Positions 22,629 to 34,552 of a stretch of 64,000 bases of DNA are shown piece by piece (position 1 is the first letter of the stretch; each line of letters starts with the position of its first letter). The notes beneath the pieces were generated by a model that saw only the letters and a list, made by a program, of their open reading frames with translations, did not search any database and was not told where the DNA came from. The stretch lies in assembly GCA_022385805.1 (NCBI GenBank), contig MU277703.1, positions 124,001-188,000 of the forward strand, given 5' to 3'. This DNA is from Pilatotrama ljubarskyi. Taxonomy: Eukaryota; Basidiomycota; Agaricomycetes; Polyporales; Polyporaceae. Position numbers and translations under genes: made by a program.

Positions 22629-25600
22629 ATGGCCAACCTCAACGATCTCCTGGGTGAGCTTAACCTCGCTCAACGGCAAGGTAGTGTGCTCGCCTGTATT
22701 CACGCCGTCTCGGGCTCATCCTAGCCTCTAGCGGTTATGCACCCACCCCAAATTCCCCTGCAGATTCTCGCTGGTCCGGGTAGTGGCAAGACGAAGGTGC
22801 TCACCATGCGTATAGCGTACCTGATTTCCAACTGCTACCTGCCTCCATGGTCACTCTGCGCGGTGACCTTCACGAACAAGGCAGCGAACGAGATGCGCGA
22901 ACGACTCGTCAAGCTCATCGGCAAAGACAACACGGCCCAGATCAAGATGGGCACGTTCCACGCCCTTTGTGCCATGTTTCTGAGGAGATACTCTAGAGCT
23001 GTGGGAATTGAGGGAAACTTCACTGTCTGTGATGCCGATGAGAGGTACGTCTTCCGCTCTGACGGGGTTGGAATGTGGCTATATGCACACTGGGCAGCAA
23101 GAAGATCATCGCAAAACTACTCAAGCCATACAAGGAGGTTCTGGCGGAGAAGAACCTCACTCTAACAGAGACCGGCGTCCTCGCTATCATATCCAAAGGG
23201 AAAGCCAAGGGTTGGTCCGCGGACGACGCCAAGCGCCATGTGGAAGAGAGGAATATGGAGACAATGCAACAACGTGCAGCCAGGGTCCTTGCTAGGAAGC
23301 ATGATTTGTGGGAAGGCGACACGGGGCTTATTCTGGCTGCGATATACAAGGATTACGAGAAGACGCTGCGCACTGCGAATAGCCTCGATTTCGACGACTT
23401 GCTGTTGTTCGGCGTGAAGCTCTTCGCGCAACACGCCAAAGCATCCAGTTGGTGTCGACACGTGCTCGTAGATGAATAGTGCGTACAATGTGACAAGAAG
23501 GATGTGTTTCTGACATGCTCTTGCAGCCAGGACACGAACACAATGCAATACGAGCTGATGGTTCACATTGCGCGCGCTAGCCAATGCGTCACCATAGTAG
23601 GGGATCCCGATCAGTCCAGTGCGCCCCGGTTACGCAATACTCCCGACGCAGTAGCTGACTTGCACAACAGTCTATGGTTGGCGGTCCGCAGAGGTCGAGA
23701 ACTTGGCTAAGATGCAAAGAGGCAAGCCACAGCGTTTGATTGCTGAGTGTCCATACTAAAGGTCAAGACGTCTCAACTTCCAGACTTTCCTACTACACAG
23801 CAAATCTACCTGGAGCATAACTACCGCTCAACGGGCTCTATCTTGGCTGTCAGTCTAGCCATCGTCTCTCAAGGTACGCCAGTATCGCCAATCACGCTGC
23901 AGGCCTTGTTAACTGGCTGGGCCGTAGACAAGGGCCGCATACAGAAGACCCTTCGCACTTCGCATCCACAAGGGCCCATACCAGTACTACGCTCCTTCCC
24001 AATGGAACGGGTCGAGGCAGCATTCGTCGCAGCGGAAATCAAGAGACTTGTCGCTTACAGCGGCGGGATGTTCAACTGGGGCGATTTCGTCGTACTGTGT
24101 AGGTTCACTCTCCGTCGCACAACCTCGTCCAGCTGATGGACCTGCTCAGTGCGATATAACTCCCATTCACGAGGAATCGAGAGCGCCCTCCAGAAGGAGG
24201 GGATCCCGAACAGGGTCCTTGCTGGGCAGAAGTTCTTCGAACGCATGGAGGTATGAGGCTTATGCCCCATCGCACACGAGTTGCACATTGACTCTCTCGC
24301 AGATCAAAGATGTGCTGGCGTATCTGCAACTGGTCGACAATCCCAAGTTCGCACCAGCCTTCATGCGTGTCGTCAATGTCCCTGCGCGTGGTGTCGGAGA
24401 GAAGGTGGCTCGTCACCGGCTGAGATTTACGGATAGCAGTAACTGACTGAGAAATGCAGACAGTCAACGAGATCAACCTGAGAGCCGAGCAGCTTAATAT
24501 TTCACCCATGGAAGTTGTGGAACGCGTTGTCGACGGCAAGATCCCAGATATCAAGCCCCCTGTCAAGAAGAAGCTGGCTCCCTTCGTGGAGACTATCCGC
24601 ATCTTGCGCAAGCATGCGAATAGCGCACGTAGCCGCAATCTGTCCATACTTCGCATCACTAGAACTGATCTACCGTGCTCCAGGGGATAGCACCATCGAA
24701 ACTCATCAATGCGCTCGTAGACAGCATCAACTACCAGGAGCACTTGCGGAAGACGCAACCAGACTGCGAGAGCCGTTGGGACAACGTGCAGGAACTCGTC
24801 AACTTTGCGAGCGAGGTCGAGGGAGTCGCGCCACCCGACGTCGCAAAGCGCATGGAGAAGGCCGATCAGAGGATCCTTAGGGAAAAGGAAGATGAAGACG
24901 GGGACGAGAGCGAGGAGGAGTGGGCAGACGAGCTGGACGAATTCGACGCGGACCAGGTCCAGGATGGTCAAGCACGGACGTGAGTTGTATCCACCGTTCC
25001 TGAAGAGTACGAGGGAGTGCACCAACTAATGGGTCCCGATACATCACAGTGATACGCCCTTGCGATTGTTTCTACAGGCCTCCATGCTCTCTACGGATAC
25101 AGAGACGCCGGAGGAAGAGAAAAGCAAGGAGGTGGGTCCATCACCAGTTAACAAGCTGCATGCAGCGACTCACCGGCGACAGAAAGTCACAATCTCTACA
25201 TGTCATGCCGCGAAAGGGCTTGAGTGGCCGGTCGTCATGATTCCTGCCGGTACGCCTTCTTCACGATACTCGCAGGGACCTATCGATTGATGACCAAACC
25301 CAGTCGAGTGTGGTGTCTTCCCTTCCTCTCGGGCGGAGGATACTGAGGAAGAACGGTGCGTCCCCTATATACTTGACGTATGTCTACGTCGGGCTTGACC
25401 TGTCTTGATTCTTCAGACGGCTGCTCTATGTAGCGTGCACACGAGCGCAAGGCTTGCTCTACCTCACGCACACGAATTCTCGCATGATGTGCGGTGAATA
25501 TAAGCTCCAGGACGTCTCGCCCTTTATAGCCAACCTGCGTACTGATGAGAAGGTACGTACCCGCATCCTCACTACAAAGCGCTGAGGTTGAAACAGATGA

Positions 25601-26725
25601 CTTCATGTAGACTAAGGACCTGCTCACGAGTCAGCTCCCTTCGTTGCCTCTGCAAGATCGCAAGACCATCGCCACAGTCATCGGACGCACGCTCCCAGAT
25701 GAGGCGGAAGTGGCCCGCCGAGTAGCTGAGTAGTGCGTCAGCTTCGTGTGTTTGGGAAATATGAGACTGACGCATCCGAGCTTCAGTGACGCGACAGCTC
25801 AGCATCCAGCATGGGGAGAGTACGCCCCTTTCAAGCATGAGTTCGGCGGTGAATTTGCCGGGGAATGGCAACCGTACCAATTCCCTTCCGCGCCATATAC
25901 TCAGGCAGGGCGGCAGAATTGGGCAAGCGGGCCCGGCGGACCTCAGCAGAATGTCGTTCAACCCCAACCCGGTATATTTTCACCTCACCGAGTACGGTCT
26001 ATGTAACTCAAGTTCGATCATGCATAGGACCTGCAGCATTCTCGTCAAGCAGCTCGCTGCTGTCGGTGACGCAGCGCGCGGGTGTGGTCCGTACCACGGC
26101 ACCTCTGAATTCGTCAAGCAGCCGCGTGGTTAATACCGCGCCTTGCGCCATGCCGCAGCAGCCGAGAGCAGGCCCTTCCAACATTGCCAATCGGTACAAC
26201 AAGCCTCCCAGCCTCCGTTCCGAAGGCGTAAGATCCCAGAACGGTGCACAAGGCAGCGGGGCAGCAGCCAAGCCTAAGCTGAAGAGTGGAGACATGATGC
26301 TGCCGCGACGGTCTTCGACTGGTTCGTCAAAGGACGACCCCATAGTCATCGACGAGTCCCCTTCAGTACCAATTGCGATTAAATCTCCGTCCGCGAAGCG
26401 CGCAACACCCTCACCGGCGTACTCAGGTCCGCCTACGTCAAGCAAAGCCACACCCTGTGGACCCAGTCAGCCCACTCCCACACAAAGGGTCTCGCAACCC
26501 GCAGGTGCACCACCCCCTTCCTTGAGCTACCGCACTCCGCCCTCTTCGGTTCCTTCATTACCGTCTTCCGCCTCTGGCTCTGCTTCACCGCCAGCCGCAG
26601 TGCCACCCCTTCCGACGGAGCCAACGGTAAAGCTTGCGGGCGGAAAGCGGCGCCTGGGCATGGGGCGGACGGTTGTGGGATACTCGAACAAAAAGTTCAA
26701 GCCGCTCACGCCCGGATCTTCCTAA
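22629..26725 (+). CDS. SRS2: Srs2-type UvrD/PcrA superfamily 1A DNA helicase
   Basis: 3'-5' DNA helicase; Srs2 proteins strip Rad51 filaments and curb recombination at forks. Start MANLNDLLGELNLAQRQ at 22629, end at 26723-26725. SF1 motifs in order: Walker A ILAGPGSGKTKVL (about 22750-22790), motif Ia AVTFTNKAANEMRERL, motif Ic MGTFHALC, motif II VLVDEYQDTN split by an intron (about 23466-23540), motif III VGDPDQSIYGWRSAEVENLA (split at about 23617-23671), motif IV LEHNYRSTGSIL, motif V STCHAAKGLEWPVV (about 25195-25240), motif VI LLYVACTRAQGLLYL. An acidic insert (EDEDGDESEEEWADELDEFD) lies near 24890-24950. The long C-terminal tail (from about 25865) is Ser/Pro-rich and disordered-looking, has a hydrophobic-acidic patch DDPIVIDE at 26332-26355, and ends in GYSNKKFKPL. 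Several short introns. A general Rep/UvrD-like protein is the alternative, but eukaryotic context and tail favour Srs2. Confidence 0.92.
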
Positions 26726-27398
26726 GCCGCCTATCTGCTGTTCGCATGCCTGTGGACTTTGTCGTGTATGTATTCGTACGTATCTCTTGTCATGAAATGC
26801 GATGCTCCCAGGAGACGGTCCGCCTGTCTAATTGCCTGGGGGGTGGGGAGGAATTCAAAGTCGGGTCGATGTAACTCTTGTCTCGTTGGACTATTACAGC
26901 ACATTCTAACACGCGTTAGCCTCATGTCGTCCGCGAGGCAGCACGACATGGCATTGCGCACACCCGTGGCCAACAGCGGCTGACAGAGATTCCACTCGCT
27001 CCCCGGTGGTCTCCTGCCCCGTATCCCACCCTCTCCAGAGGGACTGCTTCCATTGACACATGTCCAATCGAGAATTGTTTCACAGGCGCGACGGTGTGGT
27101 ATCGCATGGATATAGCCCCCGCAGCGGACGCGCGATCTTCTGAGCTAGAGTGAAATGAGATATCGAGCAGCCACCTGCGGCCACCATGCACGCTACAGCT
27201 GATCAGGTCGAACTCTGAGGAAGCAGGAGGCGAGCTGCAGCATGCTCTCATCACGCTCGCCATCTCGTGTCTGCATTGTCTCCTCTCATCTTGCCTCTGC
27301 CTCCATCACGCGAACCCCGCCACATCTCTGCCGTCTCACACAACATCGCACCGCAGTGTTGCAAAAACTACTGAACCTGCGAAGCCTCCCGAGACAGT
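26726..27398. other. Intergenic stretch
   Basis: Helicase 3' UTR and promoter of the HSP20-domain gene. A CT-rich block at about 27240-27340 precedes the start, typical of fungal promoters. No gene motif seen. Confidence 0.45.
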
Positions 27399-28546
27399 AT
27401 GCACATAACGTTGACACCGCCAACGAAGCCCCGCCATTCGCTCGAGGTCTTCGATCGCCTCATTGAGCGTGCGTTCGCTCCACGCCCGATGCACATCGCA
27501 TCGCCCATCGCGCCGCCAGAGGAGATCGAGCGGCCGCGGACACCAGAGCCACCGCAGACGCCGCTGGACATGCCCGACGAGGAGTTCACGGAGCCCTCCC
27601 CGGCGCAGCAGACGTCGCTCAACACGGTCTGGGAGGAGGTGCTGTCGACGAAGGAGAAGGAGCTGGCTGCGTCACCGTCGAAGGTCAAGTCGCTTGAGGG
27701 CGCTGTATTGTCGACGGCGTCGGCGACCACGGAGCTGCGGCATTCACAGGTCCCTCCACCACCGAAGAGGAAGGTCGCGAAGCGGAGGTCAAGGTAGGAC
27801 TTGACTCCTTCGTGATTGGTGTGTTCGATGATTCATACGGGACCGACTGTCCGAATCACAGTGTGAACTTCAAGGAGTCGCCTGACGGAAGGAATGTGAG
27901 CGCCATAGTTGCCATCGTGGTGCGCACCGCCGAGCTGAGTGAATGCAGTTGATCGTTTCGTTCGACATGACCGGCGTGAAGAAGCAAGACATGCACGTCA
28001 GCTACCGCACCACGCGTCTGGTCGTGAGCTGGCGCGTGGAGAGGACCATGGAGAAGCGAGAAGGCGACACGGTGCTTCGTGATCGCGAGGTGCGCAAGTA
28101 CAGCCATACGGTTCCCCTTCCTGAGGGCACGAAGGTAGGGCCGGGCAATCTGGCAAAGTGGGGACGCTCAGCTGACAGAAAGCCGGGGGTAGTTCGAGGA
28201 AGTCCGTGCATCGAGGGACGGCCAGAGGTTGATGTTGACGATACCAAACTCGAAATGCGTGCGAGCCGAAGTAGCGGAAGCACAGGCAGAGGAAGAGGAG
28301 AAGGACGAGGCAGAGGACGTGGCAGACGCCCCCGACGTGGAAGAGGAGCCGACGAACTTGCGCACAATACCAGACATGGACGTGAGCACCTTCTCTCATT
28401 GTACCTGGTTGAGTGAGAACTCAAAACAGCGCAGACTATACTGTCTGGAGTGTCAGAGTACCACTCCTGTGCGCCGACCCGAGCGGGGTGAGAGCGATGG
28501 ACTTCTCGGATGTAATGTGTTGTACGCACCTCTAGTTGTAACATAA
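27399..28546 (+). CDS. HSP20/alpha-crystallin-domain protein with extended termini
   Basis: Small-heat-shock-like chaperone fold. Model: exons 27399-27793, 27862-27895, 27949-28134 and 28193-28546, in phase throughout, giving 322 residues. Residues 1 to about 132 form an N-terminal extension rich in Pro, Glu and Arg (MHITLTPPTKPRHSLEVFDR, SPIAPPEEIERPRTPEPPQT, ending KRKVAKRRS). The alpha-crystallin domain follows: SVNFKESPDGRNLIVSFDM, TGVKKQDMHVSYRTTRLVVS, then VRKYSHTVPLPEGTKFEEVR and RLMLTIPNS, the last two being typical beta-strand motifs. A strongly acidic segment (AEEEEKDEAEDVADAPDVEE) comes after the domain. The final exon may instead splice at GTGAGC (28383), which would replace the last part of the tail. 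Usual fungal HSP20s are 150-220 residues, so this one is long. Client proteins unknown. Confidence 0.82.
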
Positions 28547-29011
28547 ACCTGCCACAATCCTGTAGTCCTATATCCCAGTTGTACTTCACTTTCACCCTTG
28601 CTGCTCGAGATTAGTGCAGGGCCTTTGCTCTTTGCCGGTGATGGGCGATGGTGGTACAGAAGCATGGCTCTAGAGACGCCCGGTGGTGGCAGATCGTCTT
28701 CGGCAATTCATTGAGCTGCAGGGTGGACGACAGACCTCAGAGATGTGAGATTTGTGAAACAAAACATACGACGTATTATCGTATTCAGCGTACTGACAGG
28801 AGATCGTGCTTCTAATATATGCTACAGAGGAGTCCGACGCGCGTAACAAAGCAGAAAGGGATGCCACCGGGAGAGGAAGAGAAGCGCTAACTGAGAAAAA
28901 CAAATACCATAGAATTAACCAAGCGAAACCAGACGACCATACCATACCAACTCGGACTTGGCGAACATTAGGATATATCTCTCCGACGTCGAGAGTCGAC
29001 ACTCACGCCCC
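28547..29011. other. Convergent intergenic stretch
   Basis: AT-richer DNA between two convergent 3' ends; no coding motif. Presumably both 3' UTRs. Confidence 0.45.
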
Positions 29012-31311
29012 CTACGGCCCCGCAAGGTCGCCGGCTTTGGGACACTTGACGCTCACGAGCTTCGCCTCCAGATCCGAGTGCTTGTCCCCGAACCTGATCG
29101 GCCGCGTCCACGACTTCGGCTTGCGCGTGCGGCTCACGACAGACCCACCCGCAACACGCGCGAATCGAGAATTGACAGCGCCAAAGGGCCCGTCCGACGC
29201 GTACTCGTCCAGCTCGTCCTCTTCCTCCTCGCTGGACTCGTCTTCCTCATCTTCGTCCTCGTCCTCTTCCTCGTCGGTGGGTGACGTTTGGGTCGGACCT
29301 TGCGACTTCGAGCGCCGACGTTGCAGAACGAGGGACGTCAGGCGGCGGCCGTACAGGCATCCGGTGTCGAGGCCGACGGTCCAGCGCCGGACGTCGAGGT
29401 CGCGCGAGGCGGCGTGCCCGTACACGACGGTAGAAGGATAACATGGCAGAGGGCTCTCGTCGTCGTCCTTGTCCTTCTCCCGGCCCTCGGCTACACGGAA
29501 ACGCGTGATGCTGCGGTCGAGCTCATCCTCCTGTTCGTCATCCTCTACGGAGGACTCCGTGTGAGCGATGTCCTGCTTGAACCCAGCACAGCGCTTCATC
29601 TGCCCGTTCCAGATCTTCGCCCACGGCTTGCCCTTGTCACTCCGCCTCGTCACCTTGCCGCTCTTCCGGACGCCGCGCATGTTCAGAACCACCCAGGGGT
29701 CGCGGTTATGGGGAACGTCCTCGAGGATAGAGCGTTCCTGAACAGCGCGCAGCTCCTCGATCTCCTCGTCCGTGGTATTCCGCGAGCCGCTGAGGTGCTG
29801 GAGGATGCCCTGTGGCGGATCGAGCTTGAGCAGGGCGTATTCGTAGTCATCGTCATGAGCGGGACCGTCGCGGATGTCATCTGGAGACGGGGGGTGCGCG
29901 AGAGGCTGACGCTCGTCGTCCGCGGGGCGTCTAGGGTCTAGGGGCAGTAGGCCACCGTGAACAAGGAAGAAGTGCTCCGATGGGACATGGATGACCAGCG
30001 GCAACGAGTACAGGAATCGCGCGTGTTCTGGTTTCATATCCCTGCGGTGAAACGATCAGCGCACAATGACAGAAGGCACGATTGGAAATAGACGCACCTC
30101 GCAATCCAATAGTGGTCCCCGAACATGATCCAATCCTTCTTCGCGCGTCCTCGGCCGGGCTGAGGGATTCGCTTCCACCACTCTGCGCGCCACGTCCCTA
30201 CGGCGCGCTTGCGGGCAGTGTCTGCCCACTCTTGAGGATCCGACGCGGATCCGCTCGGGTCATTCGTGCGATCTCTGAGCCATTCGGACTCGATGAGCGC
30301 CAGGAACTGCGAGCCAGTTCCAACGGGCGGTCCCGCGTCGAAGGTAGCAGACTCAGTGGATGTGACGGAGGGGAAGGAGGGTACAGAGAACCGCCGGGGA
30401 TAGAGGTTGGCGGAGGGGAATGTGAGCTGGAGGGGCTCGAACCAGTCACGCCAGGCGCGCCACTGCACGATCATCTGGTCATGGTTACCGCGCACGGCGT
30501 AGACGCCTTTGCACTTGGACTGCGGCCGCGCGTCGGAGGCGGATGCTTTCTCGGGACGCTTAGGTTCAATGTCCGGGAAGCATACGCCCTGTTGACGCTG
30601 GGAAAGGAAGTCGAGGATAGCTAGGGAACCGGCCTCGGAGGACTTCGCGAGGAGATCGCCGGCCAGGAACAGTGTGTCCTTCCGGGGGTCATATGATAGT
30701 GTGGCCAGTAGGTTACTGTGCAGAGCACCATCAGATATCCAATCCTCATCCCAATCGCTGGGCGGAGGGCGTGCTGCTCGGAAGCCACGGGGGCCACGGG
30801 GGACGGAACCATCATCCGCGATGGCTACTCTTCCCTGCCTCGCTTATGCGGCAATGGTGCGGCAAGCCCTCCGCACCTGCTGGATATGAGACTCACTGTA
30901 GAGAGCGGTTCATGCCATGGGTGTCGCCGACAATTATTGCACGGTCGCCCGGGTTCCCTGTAGGCGGAACGAGTGATGAGTAGGAGCGAGTGACTCCCGG
31001 ATGCACTACTCACGCAGTCCAGACTCCTCTGGAGATAGAGTACGAGTATGGCGGTACCTATTGAAGTCGGGAAAGGCTGACAAGGCAAAATGGTGAGCGA
31101 GACGCAGCTCATACGAACTGGAGAGCAACGTACGGAATTTATCCTTCTTTCTCTTCAGGTTCAAGTTCTGAATGTTCAGCGAGACGGTTTGAACTCGTGA
31201 GACTAGCAGAGGCTCGTTAATGAACCCCAGTACTAGGACGGCGACAACGAAGAGTGAGAGGACGGTGTAGGTCGTTCGAGAGTGATGGTAGGAAGCCGCC
31301 GTGCCTTGCAT
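29012..31311 (-). CDS. PPN2: Membrane-anchored calcineurin-like phosphatase, Ppn2-like endopolyphosphatase
   Basis: Metallophosphoesterase resembling the vacuolar zinc-dependent polyphosphatase Ppn2. ATG at 31311 (MQGTAASYHHSRTTYTVLS) is followed by one membrane segment, LFVVAVLVLGFINEP, a type II anchor. The catalytic motifs are split over exons but all present: GDTHGMNRSLQ (about 30920), TLFLAGDLLAKSSEAG (about 30650), VRGNHDQM (about 30490), FFLVHGGLLPLDP (about 29960) and VVYGHAASRDLDV (about 29420); these supply the usual Asp, His, Asn and His metal ligands. A long insert (about 30090-30470) with Pro/Ser-rich sequence separates GNHD from the next block. Near the C-terminus is an acidic run of Glu/Asp/Ser (about 29210-29285) not expected of a compact enzyme. 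Stop at 29012-29014. Assignment to Ppn2 rather than another calcineurin-like enzyme rests on the anchor and motif spacing. Confidence 0.85.
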
Positions 31312-31749
31312 GCTGGGCAACGGTGCGCGACGAGGAGGAGGAACAGAGAGGAGGAAAAGCAGGCTATATGCGGTCTAGGGAGTGCTCTAGGATGGTGGTG
31401 GGAGAGGTAAGAGGTCTGTCGGAGACGCAGTCATGGTGTAATGAAAGGCGTTTGCGCATGTCCAAGGGGGACCGGACGGGTGCTCGCTCCTGCTCGGGGA
31501 TCCACTCGTCCAAATTCGGACGCTTTCGTCACTTGCGTCGCAGAGAGCGCCCGTTTCGGCACACTCCGAGATGTCCCCTTTTGGAAGCTCGGCAGGTTCG
31601 CAACCATGCACGTTTCTCACCGGCGAATCAGGGAATTCATCCGACTATAATGTCCTACACATGTGCGTCCATGCCCTGGGCCCCACGCAAAACGTCCGTC
31701 CGGACTATCAATCACAGGCACAGTAGAACGATACTCAGAATATCAGTGA
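31312..31749. other. Intergenic stretch
   Basis: Promoter and 5' UTR of the Ppn2-like gene and 3' end of the oxalate decarboxylase gene; no gene or repeat recognised. Confidence 0.4.
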
Positions 31750-33873
31750 TCACCGAGGCGCGACGACCACGGGTTTGGTCTTGCTGAGGTGCGCAATAGT
31801 CTCGTCCGACAACTGCAGGTGGGCCTTCACAAGCTCCGGAGGCGTTAGCGCAAGCCACTTCAAGCGGTATATCAGCCGGTTACTCCCCCTTGGTCAGGTA
31901 CGCACGCACCTGGTTCAGGCTAATATCCTTGAAGACGTCTGCCAAAGCGAAGCGTTGATAAGCTGCGCACTCCTCCTTCTTTCGTCGCTTACCTGTCTTC
32001 AAAATCTCAAGAAGACGTAGCGTGGTATTTCCAGTGTTTTCAATGTAGTGCCCTTTGCCAGTCGCGCGGATTAGACCTCACGCGACCTCCGTGGACACAA
32101 GTAAGCTCACCATAAGATGCCGGAATATACGCGATATCGCCAGCCTGATTGACAGCGTTTCTGTGATTTCCAGGCTCACATCATGCTAATGGGCTCACTA
32201 ACCTGGTAGTCGAATGTCCTAGCGTTGGCATTAGCCGCAAACAGTGTAATGCGCGCCGAGCCCTCGCTATACACAGCATCGCTCAGCAACCCTCCGGCCA
32301 GACAGCAAGATACAGCAACACTCACATAAAGTAGGTCCATTCATCATCCTGCGGATGCCACTGAGTATTTCATCAATTGGTCAGCCTGATGACAAGAGCG
32401 TTGTTGACGCTCATCTCACATGGAGCTCACGCATGGAGCCGGGCTCTACTGTGACCTCAGCGACCGCGATCGTCTTCGCCACCTGGAAGTTGCGTGAGTC
32501 CGCAATCTTGAAAGTGCCCCCCGCGTACTGCGTCGGTTTCATGCTGGCGAAGTCGAAAGTGTACGGCAACGGAGTGCTGCCCTGAGGGCTGACGGGCGGC
32601 TGCTGGTTGTCCGGAGGCACGGCTGAGAGCATTGTGAGCGATGGTAAACACTAGTGAGTCAAGACATACGTCCAGGGAAGATGTACAGCTGTTCACTTGG
32701 AGTGTGGGCGAACGCGGCCTGGTCGGTGTGGAAGTTCTTGGCGAGGACTTCCTTAGGTATGTGTGCGAGCCAGTCCGTGAGCTGCGAAGAGGAGAATGGG
32801 TCAGCTCAAGAACGCTAGGGACTGCACATAGAGCTCACCAAGAAGGTCGAGTCCTCGCTAAAGTTGCCGTCGTCGAACACCTGCATGCTATCAGTACCCT
32901 ATACTCTGCAGAGTTCGCACCAGCAGGAATTCGCTCCCCTCCGGGTCGTCATCCGTCGCCTGGAGAGAATGTGGCTGTCCTGAAGGGAAGTACCACAATG
33001 ATCCCTTGGGCTTTCAATGGGCACTGTATGAGACTCCTCCGCTACGTAAGACCAGATTTGCGAACGTACCACTGTTGCGACATAGTTCTGCCCGTCGGCA
33101 GTCACCGTCGTCACCTGTGTCGAGCCCTTCAGGACATAGGCCCACTCGGCGGTGTTGTGCCAGTGCAGCTCCCGGATCGCCCCGGCCTCGAGACGCATGT
33201 CGACCCCAGCAAGGCCCTTCGCTATGGGCATATTGTTCACTGTACAATCGTGAGAACGCCGTGGTGCTCAGTACGCTCCAACTTCCAAGTATTGCTAGAC
33301 ACGCACCATTCTGCTGGCGAGCCCAGCCGCCCGTCTGCAAGCGATTGTGGCTCAGGCCGAACGGCCACTTCGCGTTCGGTCTGCATACGGTGTACGATCA
33401 CCAGTCGGTCAACCACCTGCCAGTGAGTCCAACGCAACAATCACAATAGCGCGTACGCACATATCGCCATGGTCAGTCGTGGGCGGCGCCAGCAAGCTCG
33501 GGTTCTGCAGCTCCAGCGGGACGTTCTGCGGCCCAAGGACGCTCGCGCCATACTTCCCCCTCTGCGCGTCCGGAACGATGTTGGAGTTCGCGTTCCAGAG
33601 CTCGGCGTTCGGGTCGTCGCTCGCGTACGGGACGGTCGGGCTCGGCTCTGCGCCAGGGGCGGTGGGCGTGCCGGTGGGTAGAGCGGATGTCCCGTGGATG
33701 TTCGAAGCAACTAAGAGGAAGGAGGCAAGAGAGCTTGCGCGCGAGCTTGCTGGATTGGCGGGCCATGTCGAGAGCAGTGAGATGCCGCGGAGACTTGCTC
33801 GAGGGGGGAACGAGAATGACGGTACTCGGTGAAGAGTGGCCTGACTAGAATCAGCGCGAGGTGGGTGGAACAT
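31750..33873 (-). CDS. Secreted bicupin oxalate decarboxylase
   Basis: Manganese enzyme turning oxalate into formate and CO2; wood-decay fungi use it to control extracellular oxalate. Two cupin domains are seen. Cupin 1: RELHWHNTAEWAYVLKGSTQ (about 33110-33180), then LWYFPSGQPHSLQATDDDPE (about 32940-33015). Cupin 2: MRELH spliced to WHPQDDEWTYFM (about 32340-32440), then ARITLFAANANARTFDYQAG, AYIPASYGHYIENTGNTTLR and LEILKTDVFADISLNQ. The end is HLSKTKPVVVAPR, stop at 31750-31752. The N-terminal exon has the family block SDDPNAELWN and before it a signal-like stretch LASFLLVASNIHGTSA. The start is uncertain: the nearest in-frame ATG upstream (33873, MFHPPRADSS) gives an unusually long leader, while ATG at 33766 is out of frame. 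About ten exons. Confidence 0.88.
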
Positions 33874-34552
33874 ATGCACCTTGCATGGAGGCTGAGCGAA
33901 GGCTGGCATGCCCGGGTTACCCGCTATATTCGATGGCTCGGCATGTCCGCCGCTGAAATGTAACACTTTATAGCGAGAGGAGCAAGTAGGCGTAGCGTGC
34001 TCCCGCTCACTCGCATATGCTAAGCGGAGGAGAGCGTTATAACCTGCCTGGCTCTGATTATGCTACGCGGCGGATAAAGCGAGCTCGAGCTCAAGTACGG
34101 AGCAGGACTTGAGTGCCGTATGGGCTGCAAGTTCTTGGTGTCCGGTACTCGCCCCATAGTCAAAGATAGCTGCTATTAGTTTCTTGGAAAACAGTATCAC
34201 ATCGACATGCAACGCCGGAGGCATGCCCAGCATGTAGCCTCTCCGAGTTCGCGACTTCCGAGTCGTCGGCCCAGGCTGGATACTCGTCGACATTGCTTGC
34301 GGTTCAGCGCCTATAGAATAGACGAGCAGCACGTAGCACCTGCGCATTTGAGTAGCGCCTTTAGCATTTTAGAAAGACGAAGGTCTACTACGACTTGTGA
34401 TGCGAGAGAGATTCGAGATGGACGAGCGCTGACGCGCGGTGGAGGAGTGAGAGGTTGTGACCAATCTGTGACATGCTTGTCCGGTGGCCTGACGGTGCGC
34501 TCTCTCATTGGTTCCTGCAGCTGGCGAAGTCCACTCAACGTCCATCGCTCAC
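33874..34552. other. Divergent intergenic stretch
   Basis: Upstream DNA of oxalate decarboxylase (-) and, across the MITE, of the SET gene (+). Frames at 34063-34347 (-) and 34207-34647 (+) carry no family motif. No other repeat seen. Confidence 0.4.

Noticed and set aside
24105..25025. 306-codon minus-strand open frame
   Set aside because: Antisense of the helicase gene, whose plus-strand motifs are clear.
29288..29941. 217-codon plus-strand open frame with hydrophobic segments
   Set aside because: Antisense of the Ppn2-like phosphatase; hydrophobicity comes from reading acidic codons backwards.
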